DNA of 64,000 nucleotides, from positions 1 through 64,000 of the forward strand of contig CAJTKE010000011.1 in the NCBI GenBank assembly GCA_910576865.1, given 5' to 3'. The position numbers and the translations under genes are program-made. The stretch's first letter is position 1, and every line of letters starts with the position of its first letter. A model generated the notes under the pieces. The model made no database searches, was not told the DNA's origin, and saw only the letters and a list, made by a program, of their open reading frames with translations. This DNA is from an uncultured Oscillibacter sp. Its GTDB lineage: Bacteria; Bacillota; Clostridia; Oscillospirales; Oscillospiraceae. Below, in pieces: positions 49,323-57,385 of the stretch.

Positions 49323-49368
49323 GGGGGTTTCACGCAAAAGTTATGAAGAATTTGTAAATGTTGCCCCT

Positions 49369-49614
49369 TTATTCCAGCAGCCAGTCGTCCACGATGTCCC
49401 GTAGCGCCACCGGCGTCACCACGCCCCGTACCAGGGCCCGGGCCAGGGCCTCCACCCTCTCCCGGCAGGGGCTCAGGTCCGCCGCCGTCGCCTCCTCTCC
49501 CTCCAACTCGATCAGAACGCCATAGGATCCGGGATCCTCCCCGTCCTGCTCCAGCAGGTAATACCGCGCCCGGGACGCAAGACACCGGGCCTCTCCCACT
49601 AACAGCTTGCGCAA
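49369..49614 (-). CDS. Small hypothetical protein, possibly DUF6514-like
   Basis: An 81-residue protein with a TTG start at 49614, supported by GGAGGAGGCGGA. The sequence (ARYYLLEQ then YGVLIELEGEEA and VEALARALVRGVVTPVALRDI) resembles a small conserved clostridial family that I recall as DUF6514, but I cannot confirm the number. It is probably cytosolic: no signal or membrane segment is present. It follows rnmV by about 85 bp on the same strand and may be the last gene of that operon. Confidence 0.65.
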   Translation of the reverse strand: MRKLLVGEARCLASRARYYLLEQDGEDPGSYGVLIELEGEEATAADLSPCRERVEALARALVRGVVTPVALRDIVDDWLLE

Positions 49615-49700
49615 TCCGCCTCCTCCTCGCCGGACCCGTCCTCCTCCGGAGGCGGGTGTGTTCTGCTTTCAGCATAGCACGGACTGTCCTGCGAAGCGTG

Positions 49701-50306
49701 TCAGATTTTGTCGAACGCCCGCTCCTCCGCCAGCAGCCTCTCCAGCTCCTCCCGGCCGAAGAGGAGGTTCAGCGCCTCCAGCATGGCGTTGGCGGTGAGA
49801 TGCTCGGGGAGGTCCAGGCGCTTCAAAAGGCGGCGGCGCCTCTCCGCGCTGCCCTCCCCGCCGCTGAGGCCCAGGGCGTAGAGGTCCGCCTTGGTGATGG
49901 CCTCCCCCCGCTCCGGCGGGGCGGCGTCCTCAAAGGTGGCCCCGCAGCGCCGGAGGGCCTCCAGCAGCACGGCGGGGGACATGCCCTCCACGCCCAGCTT
50001 GCCCTCCTTGCCGCCCTTCCGCTTCCGGCGCTCCTTGCCCTTCACGTCGGGGATATAGGCCTGCTTCACCCTGTCCTTGGGCAGGGCTCCCTTCAGGTAG
50101 TTCCGCAGGAGGAAGCCCGCCCCGTCGCTGTCCGTCAGGATGACGAGGCCCCGCTTCTCCGCCAGACGGCGGAGGAAGGCCAGCTTCTCCTTGTCGTTGA
50201 ACACGGCGAAGCCCCCCAGGGTGACCACGGTGGCGTCCACCACCTGGGAGACGGTGTTTTTGTCATAGCGGCCCTCCACCACGATGACCTCCCGGACGCG
50301 CTCCAT
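49701..50306 (-). CDS. rnmV: Ribonuclease M5-like toprim protein
   Basis: A 201-residue protein. The N-terminal Toprim domain has VVEGRYDKNTV (catalytic Glu) and ILTDSDGAGF (Asp pair), and the C-terminal half is the RNase M5 extension. RNase M5 trims 5S rRNA precursor in low-GC Gram-positives together with ribosomal protein L18. Length is close to known M5 (about 185-190). It starts 4 bp after the holA stop, so it is co-transcribed with holA and comEC. Confidence 0.85.
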   Translation of the reverse strand: MERVREVIVVEGRYDKNTVSQVVDATVVTLGGFAVFNDKEKLAFLRRLAEKRGLVILTDSDGAGFLLRNYLKGALPKDRVKQAYIPDVKGKERRKRKGGKEGKLGVEGMSPAVLLEALRRCGATFEDAAPPERGEAITKADLYALGLSGGEGSAERRRRLLKRLDLPEHLTANAMLEALNLLFGREELERLLAEERAFDKI

Positions 50307-50310
50307 TCCA

Positions 50311-51366
50311 TCAGCTCCTCTCCGCCGCCAGCTGGACCAGCAGCAGCTTCAATTCCCCGGCGCTGTCCACGCCCCGCTCGCTCTTCATCCGGCGGTCCAG
50401 CACTTGGCAACTCCGCACCGCCTGGGCGCACCACTCCGCCGTGGTCCGCCGGGCGGCGTCCAGCAGCAGCCTGGCCGGGTAATCGGACTTCATGCCCCAG
50501 AGCTCCATCAGCCAGCGTCGGTCCCGCCCGCCGTCCAGGGCCAGCCGGGCGGTCCAGATGCGCCGGAGCTGACTCCCCAGGGACGCCAGAATCATGATGG
50601 GCTCCGTCTGCATCTTCAGCAGGTCTCCCAGGATGGACGCCGCCTGATCACAGCGCCCCTGGAGCACCGCGTCGGACAGCTTGAACACCTCCGCCGACAG
50701 CACCGGGTCCGCCACGGCATCGATGTCCGCCTGGGTGACGGTTTTCCCCTTGGCATAGGCGGCGATTTTCTCGATCTCCGGCACCAGCCCCGTCATCAGC
50801 CCGCCGCAGGTGAAGACCAGATGCTCCGCCGCCGTCCGGTCGATCTCCTTTCCCAGGGCCTTGAAACGCCGGGAGATCCAGGGCAGCAGGTCCGCGCTGG
50901 ACGCCGCCGGGAACTCCACCGCCTCCACGTGGGCCTCCAGAGCCTTGCAGAGCTTCTTCATGGTCCGGTTGGGCTTGTATTCCAGGGTGTCGTAGACGAA
51001 GACGACACAGCACCAGGGGGGCAGGTCCTCCAGCAGGGCGATGAGCTTCTCCCGCTGGTCCTCCCCCAGCTTGAAGAGGTCCCAGTCCGTCACCACCGCC
51101 AGCGTCCGCTCCGACATCTGTGGCAGCGCCTCCGCCGCCTCCGCCAGAGCCTGGGCCGTCAGGTCCTTCCCCTCCAGGGTGTGGACGTTGAAGGTCTCGA
51201 AGCCCGGGAGAACCAGCTTCTTCCGCAGCTCCCCCAGGTAGTACTCCCGGAGATAGCTCTCTTCTCCGTAAAGGACGTAGGCGTTTCCGATGGTCCCGGC
51301 GGAGAGGTCCGCCTTTAATTTTTGCAGGGCCGCCCCCTTCCGGGGGGCCTTCTTTTTTTCAGCCAT
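50311..51366 (-). CDS. holA: DNA polymerase III delta subunit
   Basis: A 351-residue clamp-loader subunit that opens the sliding clamp. It shows the AAA+-like fold order, with YVLYGEESYLREYYL near the N-terminus and CGGLMTGLVPEIEKIAAYA in the middle, and lacks a functional Walker motif, as expected for delta. The ATG at 51366 overlaps the comEC stop by 8 bp. The comEC-holA order is common in Firmicutes. Confidence 0.93.
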   Translation of the reverse strand: MAEKKKAPRKGAALQKLKADLSAGTIGNAYVLYGEESYLREYYLGELRKKLVLPGFETFNVHTLEGKDLTAQALAEAAEALPQMSERTLAVVTDWDLFKLGEDQREKLIALLEDLPPWCCVVFVYDTLEYKPNRTMKKLCKALEAHVEAVEFPAASSADLLPWISRRFKALGKEIDRTAAEHLVFTCGGLMTGLVPEIEKIAAYAKGKTVTQADIDAVADPVLSAEVFKLSDAVLQGRCDQAASILGDLLKMQTEPIMILASLGSQLRRIWTARLALDGGRDRRWLMELWGMKSDYPARLLLDAARRTTAEWCAQAVRSCQVLDRRMKSERGVDSAGELKLLLVQLAAERS

Positions 51367-53611
51367 GGCTGTCCTCCTGATTCCAAGAGAGATGGATGGT
51401 CCCGTGGAGGTCCGTCCGGTAGATCTCACAGCCCCGCCGGGCCAGCCGGAGCAGGGTCTCATCGGCGGGGTGTCCGTAGGAGTTGGAGCCCACGCTGACA
51501 CAGGCCGTCTCCGGCCGCACCGCCTCCAGCAGCGCCTGGGAGCAGGCGTATTTGGAGCCGTGGTGTCCCGCCACCAGGGCCTCCACGTCCGGCAGATCGT
51601 AAGTTTCCAGCAGCTTCTTCTCCGTGGCGGCGTCCATGTCGCCGGTGATGAGGAAGTCGTTTTCCCCCGCGGAGGCCAGGACGCTCAGGCCCCGGTCGTT
51701 GTCTCCGCCGTTCCCCAGGGGCGGGTAGACCGTCAGCGTTCCCCGGCCGAAATCCAGGCGCTCCTCCGCCGTGACAAACCGGACGGTCGCGCCGTGCTCT
51801 CCCGCGGCGGAGAGGACCACGGTTTGCAGTCCCGCGCCGTCCTCCGCCTCCGGGACCAGCAGCGTTCCCACCTCCAACCGCTCCAGCAGGCCGGTCACGC
51901 CGGAGACGTGGTCCTTGTCATAGTGGGTCAGCAGCAGGAAGTCCAGGCGCTTGCAGCCCATGGCGGCCAGCTGCCGGGCGGCGGTTTCGCCGGGGTCCTT
52001 CCAGCTGTTGGCGCTGCCGCAGTCCACCAGGGCGAAAGCCCCGCCGGAGGCCAGCGCCACGCTCTGCCCCTGGCCCACGTCCAGCACCAGGGCGTCCAGA
52101 TCGCTCCAGAACCGGGCCTCCCCCAGCCGGACGGTCAAAACCAGCGTCAGCGCCGTCAGGACGGAGGCCAGGGCATACTTCCGCCGCCCCGTCCGCCGGG
52201 CCAGGTACGCGGCGGCGAAGAGGGCGTAGGCGTAGGCCAGCCAGTATTTCACATAGGGGTTGGCGGTGTAGACCGCGTGACAGGGAATCCTGGAGAGAAG
52301 CCCGGCGGCGAACAGCATGTACTCCGCCCCCAGCCGGGCCGGCAGGGCCAGCAGCGCCCCAAGGGGCGGATGGAAAAAGCTGACGAACACCGACAGCAGT
52401 CCGAAGGTGAAGGCCCAGGTTCCCGCCCAGAGGCACAGAGCGCTGCTCAGCGGGGCGATCAGCACCACGGCGCCGAAGTAGTACGCCGACAGGGGCATGG
52501 TGAACACCATGGCCCCCATGGAGGTGGAAAAAGTCACGGCCAGGAAGCGGAAGACCCTCCCCCGCTTCTTCTCCCCGGTCAGGCCCTTGTAGAGCTTTGG
52601 CGTCAGCCAGAGAATGCCCGCCATGGCGGCGAAGGACAGTTGCAGGCTGACGGAGGCGGCGGCGAAGGGGTTCGCCAGCAGGATCAGAAACAGGGCCGTC
52701 AGCAGGGACGTGGGTCCGTCGTTCTCCCGGCGGACCAGGATGGCCAGCAGGGGCAGGGACAGCATGACGCAGGCCCGGAGCACCGAGGGGCTCCCGCCGG
52801 TGAGGACGGCGTAAAACGCCAGCAGCGGGATGCCCAGCAGAGCCTGGAGCTTCCGACTCGGCAGCAGGAAGCCCGCCAGGGCCATGAGGAAGCCGCAGTG
52901 CATCCCGGACACCGCCAGGATGTGGCTCAGCCCCGCCTCGGCGAGGGCCGTATAGGCCTTCTCGGAGACCTCCCCCCGGTCACCGGTCAGGATGGCGGTC
53001 AAAAAGCCGGCGGCGTCCCCGGAATAGAGGGCCCCGATCCGCTCCTTCATGGCCCGGCCCAGCCGGGCGGGAAACCAGCGGAGGCTGTGCCGGGTCCCCT
53101 CTCCCGCCTCCAGGCCTCCCCGTGCGTAGGCCAGGAGGAACACCCCCTTGGAGGTGAAAACGGTGATGTCCTCGTCCCGGATCCGGGCGGCGTCCCGAAA
53201 CCGGGCCGTGCCGGAGACGGTCTGGCCGGGGGCGAGGTCCAGCAGCTCCCGCCCGGCGTAGAGGACCGCCCTGCCGGGGACGCCCTCCAGCCGGACCTCC
53301 GCCCGGGCGCCGAAATCCGTCTCCCAGGCATAGCCGCAGAGGGTGGCGGCAAAGGCCTCCGTCCGCTCCGCCTTCAGCTGAGCGGGCCGCTGGACCTGAC
53401 GGGCGTAAAGCCAGCTCCAGCCCTGGCCCAGGGCCAGCGCGGCGCAAATAATCACACCCCGCCGCCGCCACTCCCGGGGCAGGAGCGTCGAGAGAACACC
53501 CAGTCCCAGAACCGCCCCGGCGAACGCCAGAATCCAGCCGTCCCGGAGGAGATATTGGGCCAGGAACACGCCCAGGGAAAAGCCCCCGGCAAACGCCGCC
53601 AGCCGCCTCAT
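51359..53611 (-). CDS. comEC: ComEC/Rec2 DNA-uptake channel
   Basis: A 750-residue membrane protein of natural competence that conducts single-stranded DNA inward. After two N-terminal helices come an extracellular OB-like domain (about 55-170), the competence helix bundle (about 195-480; GLSHILAVSGMHCGFLMAL is diagnostic), and a C-terminal metallo-beta-lactamase domain (about 500-745) with DCGSANS and the metal motif LTHYDKDHVSG. All three parts are intact. The start at 53611 follows AGGACGGAG. It is the first gene of comEC-holA-rnmV. Confidence 0.93.
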   Translation of the reverse strand: MRRLAAFAGGFSLGVFLAQYLLRDGWILAFAGAVLGLGVLSTLLPREWRRRGVIICAALALGQGWSWLYARQVQRPAQLKAERTEAFAATLCGYAWETDFGARAEVRLEGVPGRAVLYAGRELLDLAPGQTVSGTARFRDAARIRDEDITVFTSKGVFLLAYARGGLEAGEGTRHSLRWFPARLGRAMKERIGALYSGDAAGFLTAILTGDRGEVSEKAYTALAEAGLSHILAVSGMHCGFLMALAGFLLPSRKLQALLGIPLLAFYAVLTGGSPSVLRACVMLSLPLLAILVRRENDGPTSLLTALFLILLANPFAAASVSLQLSFAAMAGILWLTPKLYKGLTGEKKRGRVFRFLAVTFSTSMGAMVFTMPLSAYYFGAVVLIAPLSSALCLWAGTWAFTFGLLSVFVSFFHPPLGALLALPARLGAEYMLFAAGLLSRIPCHAVYTANPYVKYWLAYAYALFAAAYLARRTGRRKYALASVLTALTLVLTVRLGEARFWSDLDALVLDVGQGQSVALASGGAFALVDCGSANSWKDPGETAARQLAAMGCKRLDFLLLTHYDKDHVSGVTGLLERLEVGTLLVPEAEDGAGLQTVVLSAAGEHGATVRFVTAEERLDFGRGTLTVYPPLGNGGDNDRGLSVLASAGENDFLITGDMDAATEKKLLETYDLPDVEALVAGHHGSKYACSQALLEAVRPETACVSVGSNSYGHPADETLLRLARRGCEIYRTDLHGTIHLSWNQEDSHG

Positions 53612-53643
53612 ACTCCGTCCTCCCCCGTCTCTTTCTCCATGCC

Positions 53644-53677
53644 AAAACTCCCGGAGGGGCTTCCCTCCGGGAGTTTT
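53644..53677. terminator. Terminator between the DUF4015-like gene and comEC
   Basis: A perfect 15-bp stem (53644-53658 with 53663-53677) with a GCTT loop ends in TTTT on the minus strand. Only 32 bp separate it from the comEC start. Confidence 0.85.
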
Positions 53678-53700
53678 CCGCTGATTCAAAAGGGATCCCG

Positions 53701-54774
53701 TCACTCCGCCAGGATCAGGCGGCTCCCCGCCGGGGCGGGACCGCCCGCCGCCAGCTCCGGGACGAACTCCGTCTTCCCGTTCTCTCCCGCCGCCTGGGCC
53801 ACCAGATTGGCCAAGGTCTCCACCCGCTCCAGGGCGGTGGCGGCGTAGATGCGGTCCACCCGGGCCGCCAGACGGTTCAGGTCCAGTCCGGCCACGGTGT
53901 CGGGACCTTCGGCGATGACCGACTCCGGCACCTCCACGGACAGGAGGATGTCATAGGGCTCCAGGGCCGTCCGCAACTCACCCAGAAGCAGGTCCAGGTT
54001 GTTGGCCAGGGGCACGTCGGTGTTGTAGTAAATTTTGTTGATCTTCCCCTCGGTGGGGTAGCTGAGGTCCGTCAGCAGCAGCTCGTCGAAGCCCAGCTCC
54101 GCGATCTCCTTCGCCAGGGCGCAGACATACTCCCGGGTGGAGGGCTTGGCGGGGTCCAGCCAGAGGTTGTTGTTTCCGTCGTAGAAGATATAGCCGCCGG
54201 TGTTTTTCAGTCCCCGGCCCTCCACGTCGGCGTTGGCCGCCTTGAAGTCCTGGAGGCAGGCCACACTGGCGATGGTGTGCAGCCCCTCCTGGGCCGTAAC
54301 CGCGGCCAGGGCGGCGGCGGTGTCCAGCTCGGTCTCCACCGCGCCGGAGACGGCGCTGGCGGAGTCAAAGTAAACGCTCCCGTTGGTGGTTTTCAGCCGG
54401 ACGGCCACGGCGTTGAAGTCCTGGTTCTCCGCCCTGCCGCGCCACTCCGTCCAGGACGCCATGGTCAGCGCCTGGGCCGGAAGGGAACCGGCGGCGGTCT
54501 CCCGGGGCCCCTGGGGCTCCGGCTCCTGCACGGTGACGGACACGTCCGGCCCGCTGTTCGGATTCTTTTCCTCTCCGGGCGGCTGGGGGTCATTCCTCTC
54601 CGTCTGCCAGGGCAGGACGATCTGCCGCCGCCCGTCGGCGCTGTAGACCATATGCTCCCCCAGGTAGATGACGCTGACGGCCACCGCGATGACCAGGACC
54701 AGGAAAACCGCCAGTAAAATTTTCCATCTGGGCCCCCGGCCCCGGTAGCTGCTGTAACCTTTGGCTCCCGTCAT
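53701..54774 (-). CDS. Membrane-anchored putative glycoside hydrolase, DUF4015-like
   Basis: A 357-residue protein. One membrane helix at about 20-42 is followed by a Pro/Glu-rich linker and then a TIM-barrel-like domain. Segments such as IFYDGNNNLWLDPAKPSTRE and IAELGFDELLLTDLSYP match the putative glycosidase family DUF4015, whose activity is not established. The short, extracellular form is common in clostridia. Start at 54774 follows GAGGTG; a GTG three codons earlier is less likely. It lies 44 bp after rpiB, so the two may form an operon. Confidence 0.72.
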   Translation of the reverse strand: MTGAKGYSSYRGRGPRWKILLAVFLVLVIAVAVSVIYLGEHMVYSADGRRQIVLPWQTERNDPQPPGEEKNPNSGPDVSVTVQEPEPQGPRETAAGSLPAQALTMASWTEWRGRAENQDFNAVAVRLKTTNGSVYFDSASAVSGAVETELDTAAALAAVTAQEGLHTIASVACLQDFKAANADVEGRGLKNTGGYIFYDGNNNLWLDPAKPSTREYVCALAKEIAELGFDELLLTDLSYPTEGKINKIYYNTDVPLANNLDLLLGELRTALEPYDILLSVEVPESVIAEGPDTVAGLDLNRLAARVDRIYAATALERVETLANLVAQAAGENGKTEFVPELAAGGPAPAGSRLILAE

Positions 54775-54818
54775 GCGCGTCACCTCTTTTCAGGAGCGGC
54801 GCTCCCATCGTTTTTCAC

Positions 54819-55256
54819 TCAGCCCTCCAGGGCCATCATCTTCTCCACCCGGCGGGCGTGGCGTCCTCCCTCGAACTCGGTGGAGAGGAACACCTCCACC
54901 ATCCGCTCGGCCATGTTGGGACCGGTGAAGCCCGCTCCGATGGCCATCATGTTGGCGTCATTGTGCCGGCGGGTCATTTCCGCCTGAAGACAGTCGGCGC
55001 AGTGGGCGCAGCGGATGCCCTTCACTTTGTTGGCGGCGATGGAGATGCCGATTCCCGTGGTGCAGATCACGATGCCCCGGTCGCATTTCCCCTCCGCCAC
55101 GGCCCGGGCGGCGGCGGCGCCGAAGTCGGGATAGTCGCAGCTCTCCCTGGAGAGGCAGCCGAAGTCCTCCGCCTCGTGGCCCAAGCGCTCCAGGACCTTG
55201 ATGACATGCTGTTTCAGCTCATAACCGCCGTGGTCGCAGCCCAGCGCAATTTTCAT
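54819..55256 (-). CDS. rpiB: Ribose-5-phosphate isomerase B
   Basis: A 145-residue RpiB/LacAB-family isomerase of the pentose phosphate pathway that interconverts ribose-5-phosphate and ribulose-5-phosphate. It begins MKIALGCDHGGYELK, has the active Cys in GIVICTTGIGISIAANK, and the HNDANMMAIG motif. Length and motifs are those of RpiB rather than the lactose-pathway LacA/LacB. Confidence 0.95.
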   Translation of the reverse strand: MKIALGCDHGGYELKQHVIKVLERLGHEAEDFGCLSRESCDYPDFGAAAARAVAEGKCDRGIVICTTGIGISIAANKVKGIRCAHCADCLQAEMTRRHNDANMMAIGAGFTGPNMAERMVEVFLSTEFEGGRHARRVEKMMALEG

Positions 55257-55294
55257 GGCAGTATTCCCCCATGTCCTTGAATTTTGTGGCTTAT

Positions 55295-55323
55295 ATTGTA
55301 CTCCAGATTTCTCAAAAAATCAA
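55295..55323 (-). promoter_or_regulatory. Promoter of rpiB
   Basis: TTGATT (55323-55318), 17 bp, TACAAT (55300-55295) on the minus strand. Confidence 0.7.
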
Positions 55324-55356
55324 GGTGCTTTTAAAACGCAGATGTGACCTTTTTCG

Positions 55357-56169
55357 CTACAGGGCATGCCGGACCGGCCTCCGGCCCTCGAAGGTGCAGA
55401 AATGCGTGAAGCCGCACTCTTTCAGCAGCGCCTGCCGCTCCCGGACGGCGCAGCCCACGAACCTGGCGGCGTGGGCGTCGGTGCCCAGTGTGACAATCGG
55501 ATCGCACATCATGTCCTCATACAGCCGCAGCCACATCCCGTCCGGCAGGGGCGTGTTGCCCCGGTTGGTGTTCAGCTCGATGCCCAAACCCTTTCTGTTC
55601 AAGATGGCGAAGATGTCCGTGATTTCGCTTCCGAAGCGGTCCATGGACAGGCTCCAGCCCCGGTTCTCGTTGAGGTAGCGCAGGGGCAGGGTCAGGTGGC
55701 CCAGCACGTCAAACTTCCCCCACTCCGCCATCTTTTTCACCTGCCCCAGGTAGTCGGCGATACCGGCCCAGGCCTCCTCCTCCGTCTTCGGGTCGAAGTA
55801 GTAGAGGTCCACGCCGCCGAAGCGCTCCGAGAGCATGTGGACGGAGCCGATGATGAAATCAAAGGGTGGGGCGTCCGCCAGCAGCTTCTCCGTGTGGGCG
55901 AAGTTCCAGCAGGCGTCCCCCAGCTCGATGCCCAGGCGCAGCTGAATGCGGTCCCCCATGGCCTCCCGGGCCCTGTCGAATTCCTCCGTCAGGACGGACC
56001 AGCCATAGGGCCCCCGGAGGTCCGTGCTGTTCCAGACGATGGGCTCCACGTGGTCCGTGAAGCAGATCTCGTCCAGCCCCGCCGCCACGGCGGCCTCCGC
56101 CAGGGCGGTCATGGAGTCCCCGGCGTCGGGAGAGACCCGGGAATGGATGTGGTAATCCGCCAGATACAT
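55357..56169 (-). CDS. PHP-domain histidinol-phosphatase-like protein
   Basis: A 270-residue PHP metallophosphatase. The metal ligands are visible in order: DYHIHSRVSPDA, CFTDHVEP, LGIELG, IGSVHML, LGHLTLP and GTDAHAARFVG. It resembles HisJ/HisK histidinol phosphatase, the penultimate step of histidine synthesis, but no other his genes are in the window and PHP proteins can have other sugar-phosphate substrates. It begins 3 bp after dnaJ and is probably cotranscribed with the heat-shock operon. Confidence 0.82.
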   Translation of the reverse strand: MYLADYHIHSRVSPDAGDSMTALAEAAVAAGLDEICFTDHVEPIVWNSTDLRGPYGWSVLTEEFDRAREAMGDRIQLRLGIELGDACWNFAHTEKLLADAPPFDFIIGSVHMLSERFGGVDLYYFDPKTEEEAWAGIADYLGQVKKMAEWGKFDVLGHLTLPLRYLNENRGWSLSMDRFGSEITDIFAILNRKGLGIELNTNRGNTPLPDGMWLRLYEDMMCDPIVTLGTDAHAARFVGCAVRERQALLKECGFTHFCTFEGRRPVRHAL

Positions 56170-56172
56170 GGC

Positions 56173-57312
56173 TCACCTCTTTTTCTTGCCCTTGCCGAAG
56201 AAGCCCTTCCGCTCCTCGTAGTTCTCGTCGCCCATGGTCTCGGCAAATTTCCGCAGGGCCTCCTTTTGCTCTTTGCTCAGGTTCCGGGGGGTTTCGATGT
56301 AGACGGTGACATACTGGTCCCCCCGGCCCCGGCCGTTGATGGAGGGGATGCCCTTGCCCTTGAGGCGGAAGGTGGAACCCGTCTGGGTCCCCTCCGGCAG
56401 GTCGTACTTGACCTTGCCGTCAATGGTGGGAATTTCCAGCTCCGCCCCCAGAACCGCCTGGGCGAAGGTGATGGGGGCCTCGCAGAGGACGGAGGTCCCC
56501 TCCCGGCGGAACAGCTCGTGGGGCCGGACGGTGATGGTGATGAGCAGGTCCCCGGCGGGTCCGCCGTTCTTTCCGGCGTTGCCCTGGCCCCGGATGGAGA
56601 TGGTCTGCCCGTTGTCGATGCCCGCCGGGATGGCGGCCTGGATGGTCTTTCGTTTCCGCACCGAGCCTGCGCCCCGACACTCCTTGCAGGGCTGGTGGAT
56701 GATCTTTCCCTTGCCGCCGCAGCGGGAGCAGGGGGAGGCGGTGGCAAAGACTCCCATGGGCGTCTGCCGCCGGACCTGCACCGTGCCGGTGCCGTGGCAG
56801 TCCGGGCAGATCTCGGGGGTGGTGCCCTCGGTGCAGCCGCTGCCCTGGCACGAAGCGCAGGGCTCCAGCCGCTCCACGGTGACGGCTTTCTCACAGCCGA
56901 AAGCCGCCTCCTCGAAGCTGAGAATCAGCGACATGCGGATGCTCTCTCCCCGCTGGGGGGCGTTGGGATTCGTCCGCCGTCCGCCGCCGAAGCCGCCGCC
57001 GAAAAAGCTGCCGAAAATATCCCCCAGATCGCCGAAGTCGAAGCCCCCGTCAAAGCCGCCGCCTCCCGCGCCGAAGTTGGGGTCCACCCCGGCGTGACCG
57101 AACTGGTCGTACCGGCTCCGCTTTTCCCTGTCCGAGAGAATCTCATAGGCCTCGTTGGCCTCCTTGAACTTCTCCTCGGCCTCCTTGTTGTCCGGGTTCA
57201 AATCCGGGTGATACTTCCGGGCCAGCTTTTTGTACGCCTTTTTGATCTCGTCGTCCGACGCGCCCTTGGCCACGCCCAGGACCTCGTAATAATCACGCTT
57301 TTGGTCAGCCAT
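56173..57312 (-). CDS. dnaJ: Chaperone DnaJ (Hsp40)
   Basis: A 379-residue type I DnaJ that delivers substrates to DnaK and stimulates its ATPase. The J-domain has the invariant HPD (RKYHPDLNP), followed by a Gly/Phe-rich linker. Four zinc-binding repeats (CASCQGSGC, CPDCHGTGT, CSRCGGKGK, CKECRGAGS) come next, then the C-terminal substrate-binding domains. GGAGGCAAC precedes the ATG. A strong hairpin separates it from dnaK. Confidence 0.97.
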   Translation of the reverse strand: MADQKRDYYEVLGVAKGASDDEIKKAYKKLARKYHPDLNPDNKEAEEKFKEANEAYEILSDREKRSRYDQFGHAGVDPNFGAGGGGFDGGFDFGDLGDIFGSFFGGGFGGGRRTNPNAPQRGESIRMSLILSFEEAAFGCEKAVTVERLEPCASCQGSGCTEGTTPEICPDCHGTGTVQVRRQTPMGVFATASPCSRCGGKGKIIHQPCKECRGAGSVRKRKTIQAAIPAGIDNGQTISIRGQGNAGKNGGPAGDLLITITVRPHELFRREGTSVLCEAPITFAQAVLGAELEIPTIDGKVKYDLPEGTQTGSTFRLKGKGIPSINGRGRGDQYVTVYIETPRNLSKEQKEALRKFAETMGDENYEERKGFFGKGKKKR

Positions 57313-57333
57313 GTTGCCTCCTGCGAATAACGC

Positions 57334-57373
57334 CGTTCAATGGGGCGGGGAGAACTCCCCGTCCCATTGAACG
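57334..57373 (-). other. Intercistronic hairpin between dnaK and dnaJ
   Basis: About 17-18 pairs (57334-57350 with 57357-57373, one G-U) and a small loop. No T run follows it on the minus strand. It may stabilise dnaK message or reduce readthrough into dnaJ. Confidence 0.65.
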
Positions 57374-57385
57374 AACAAAGCTGTT

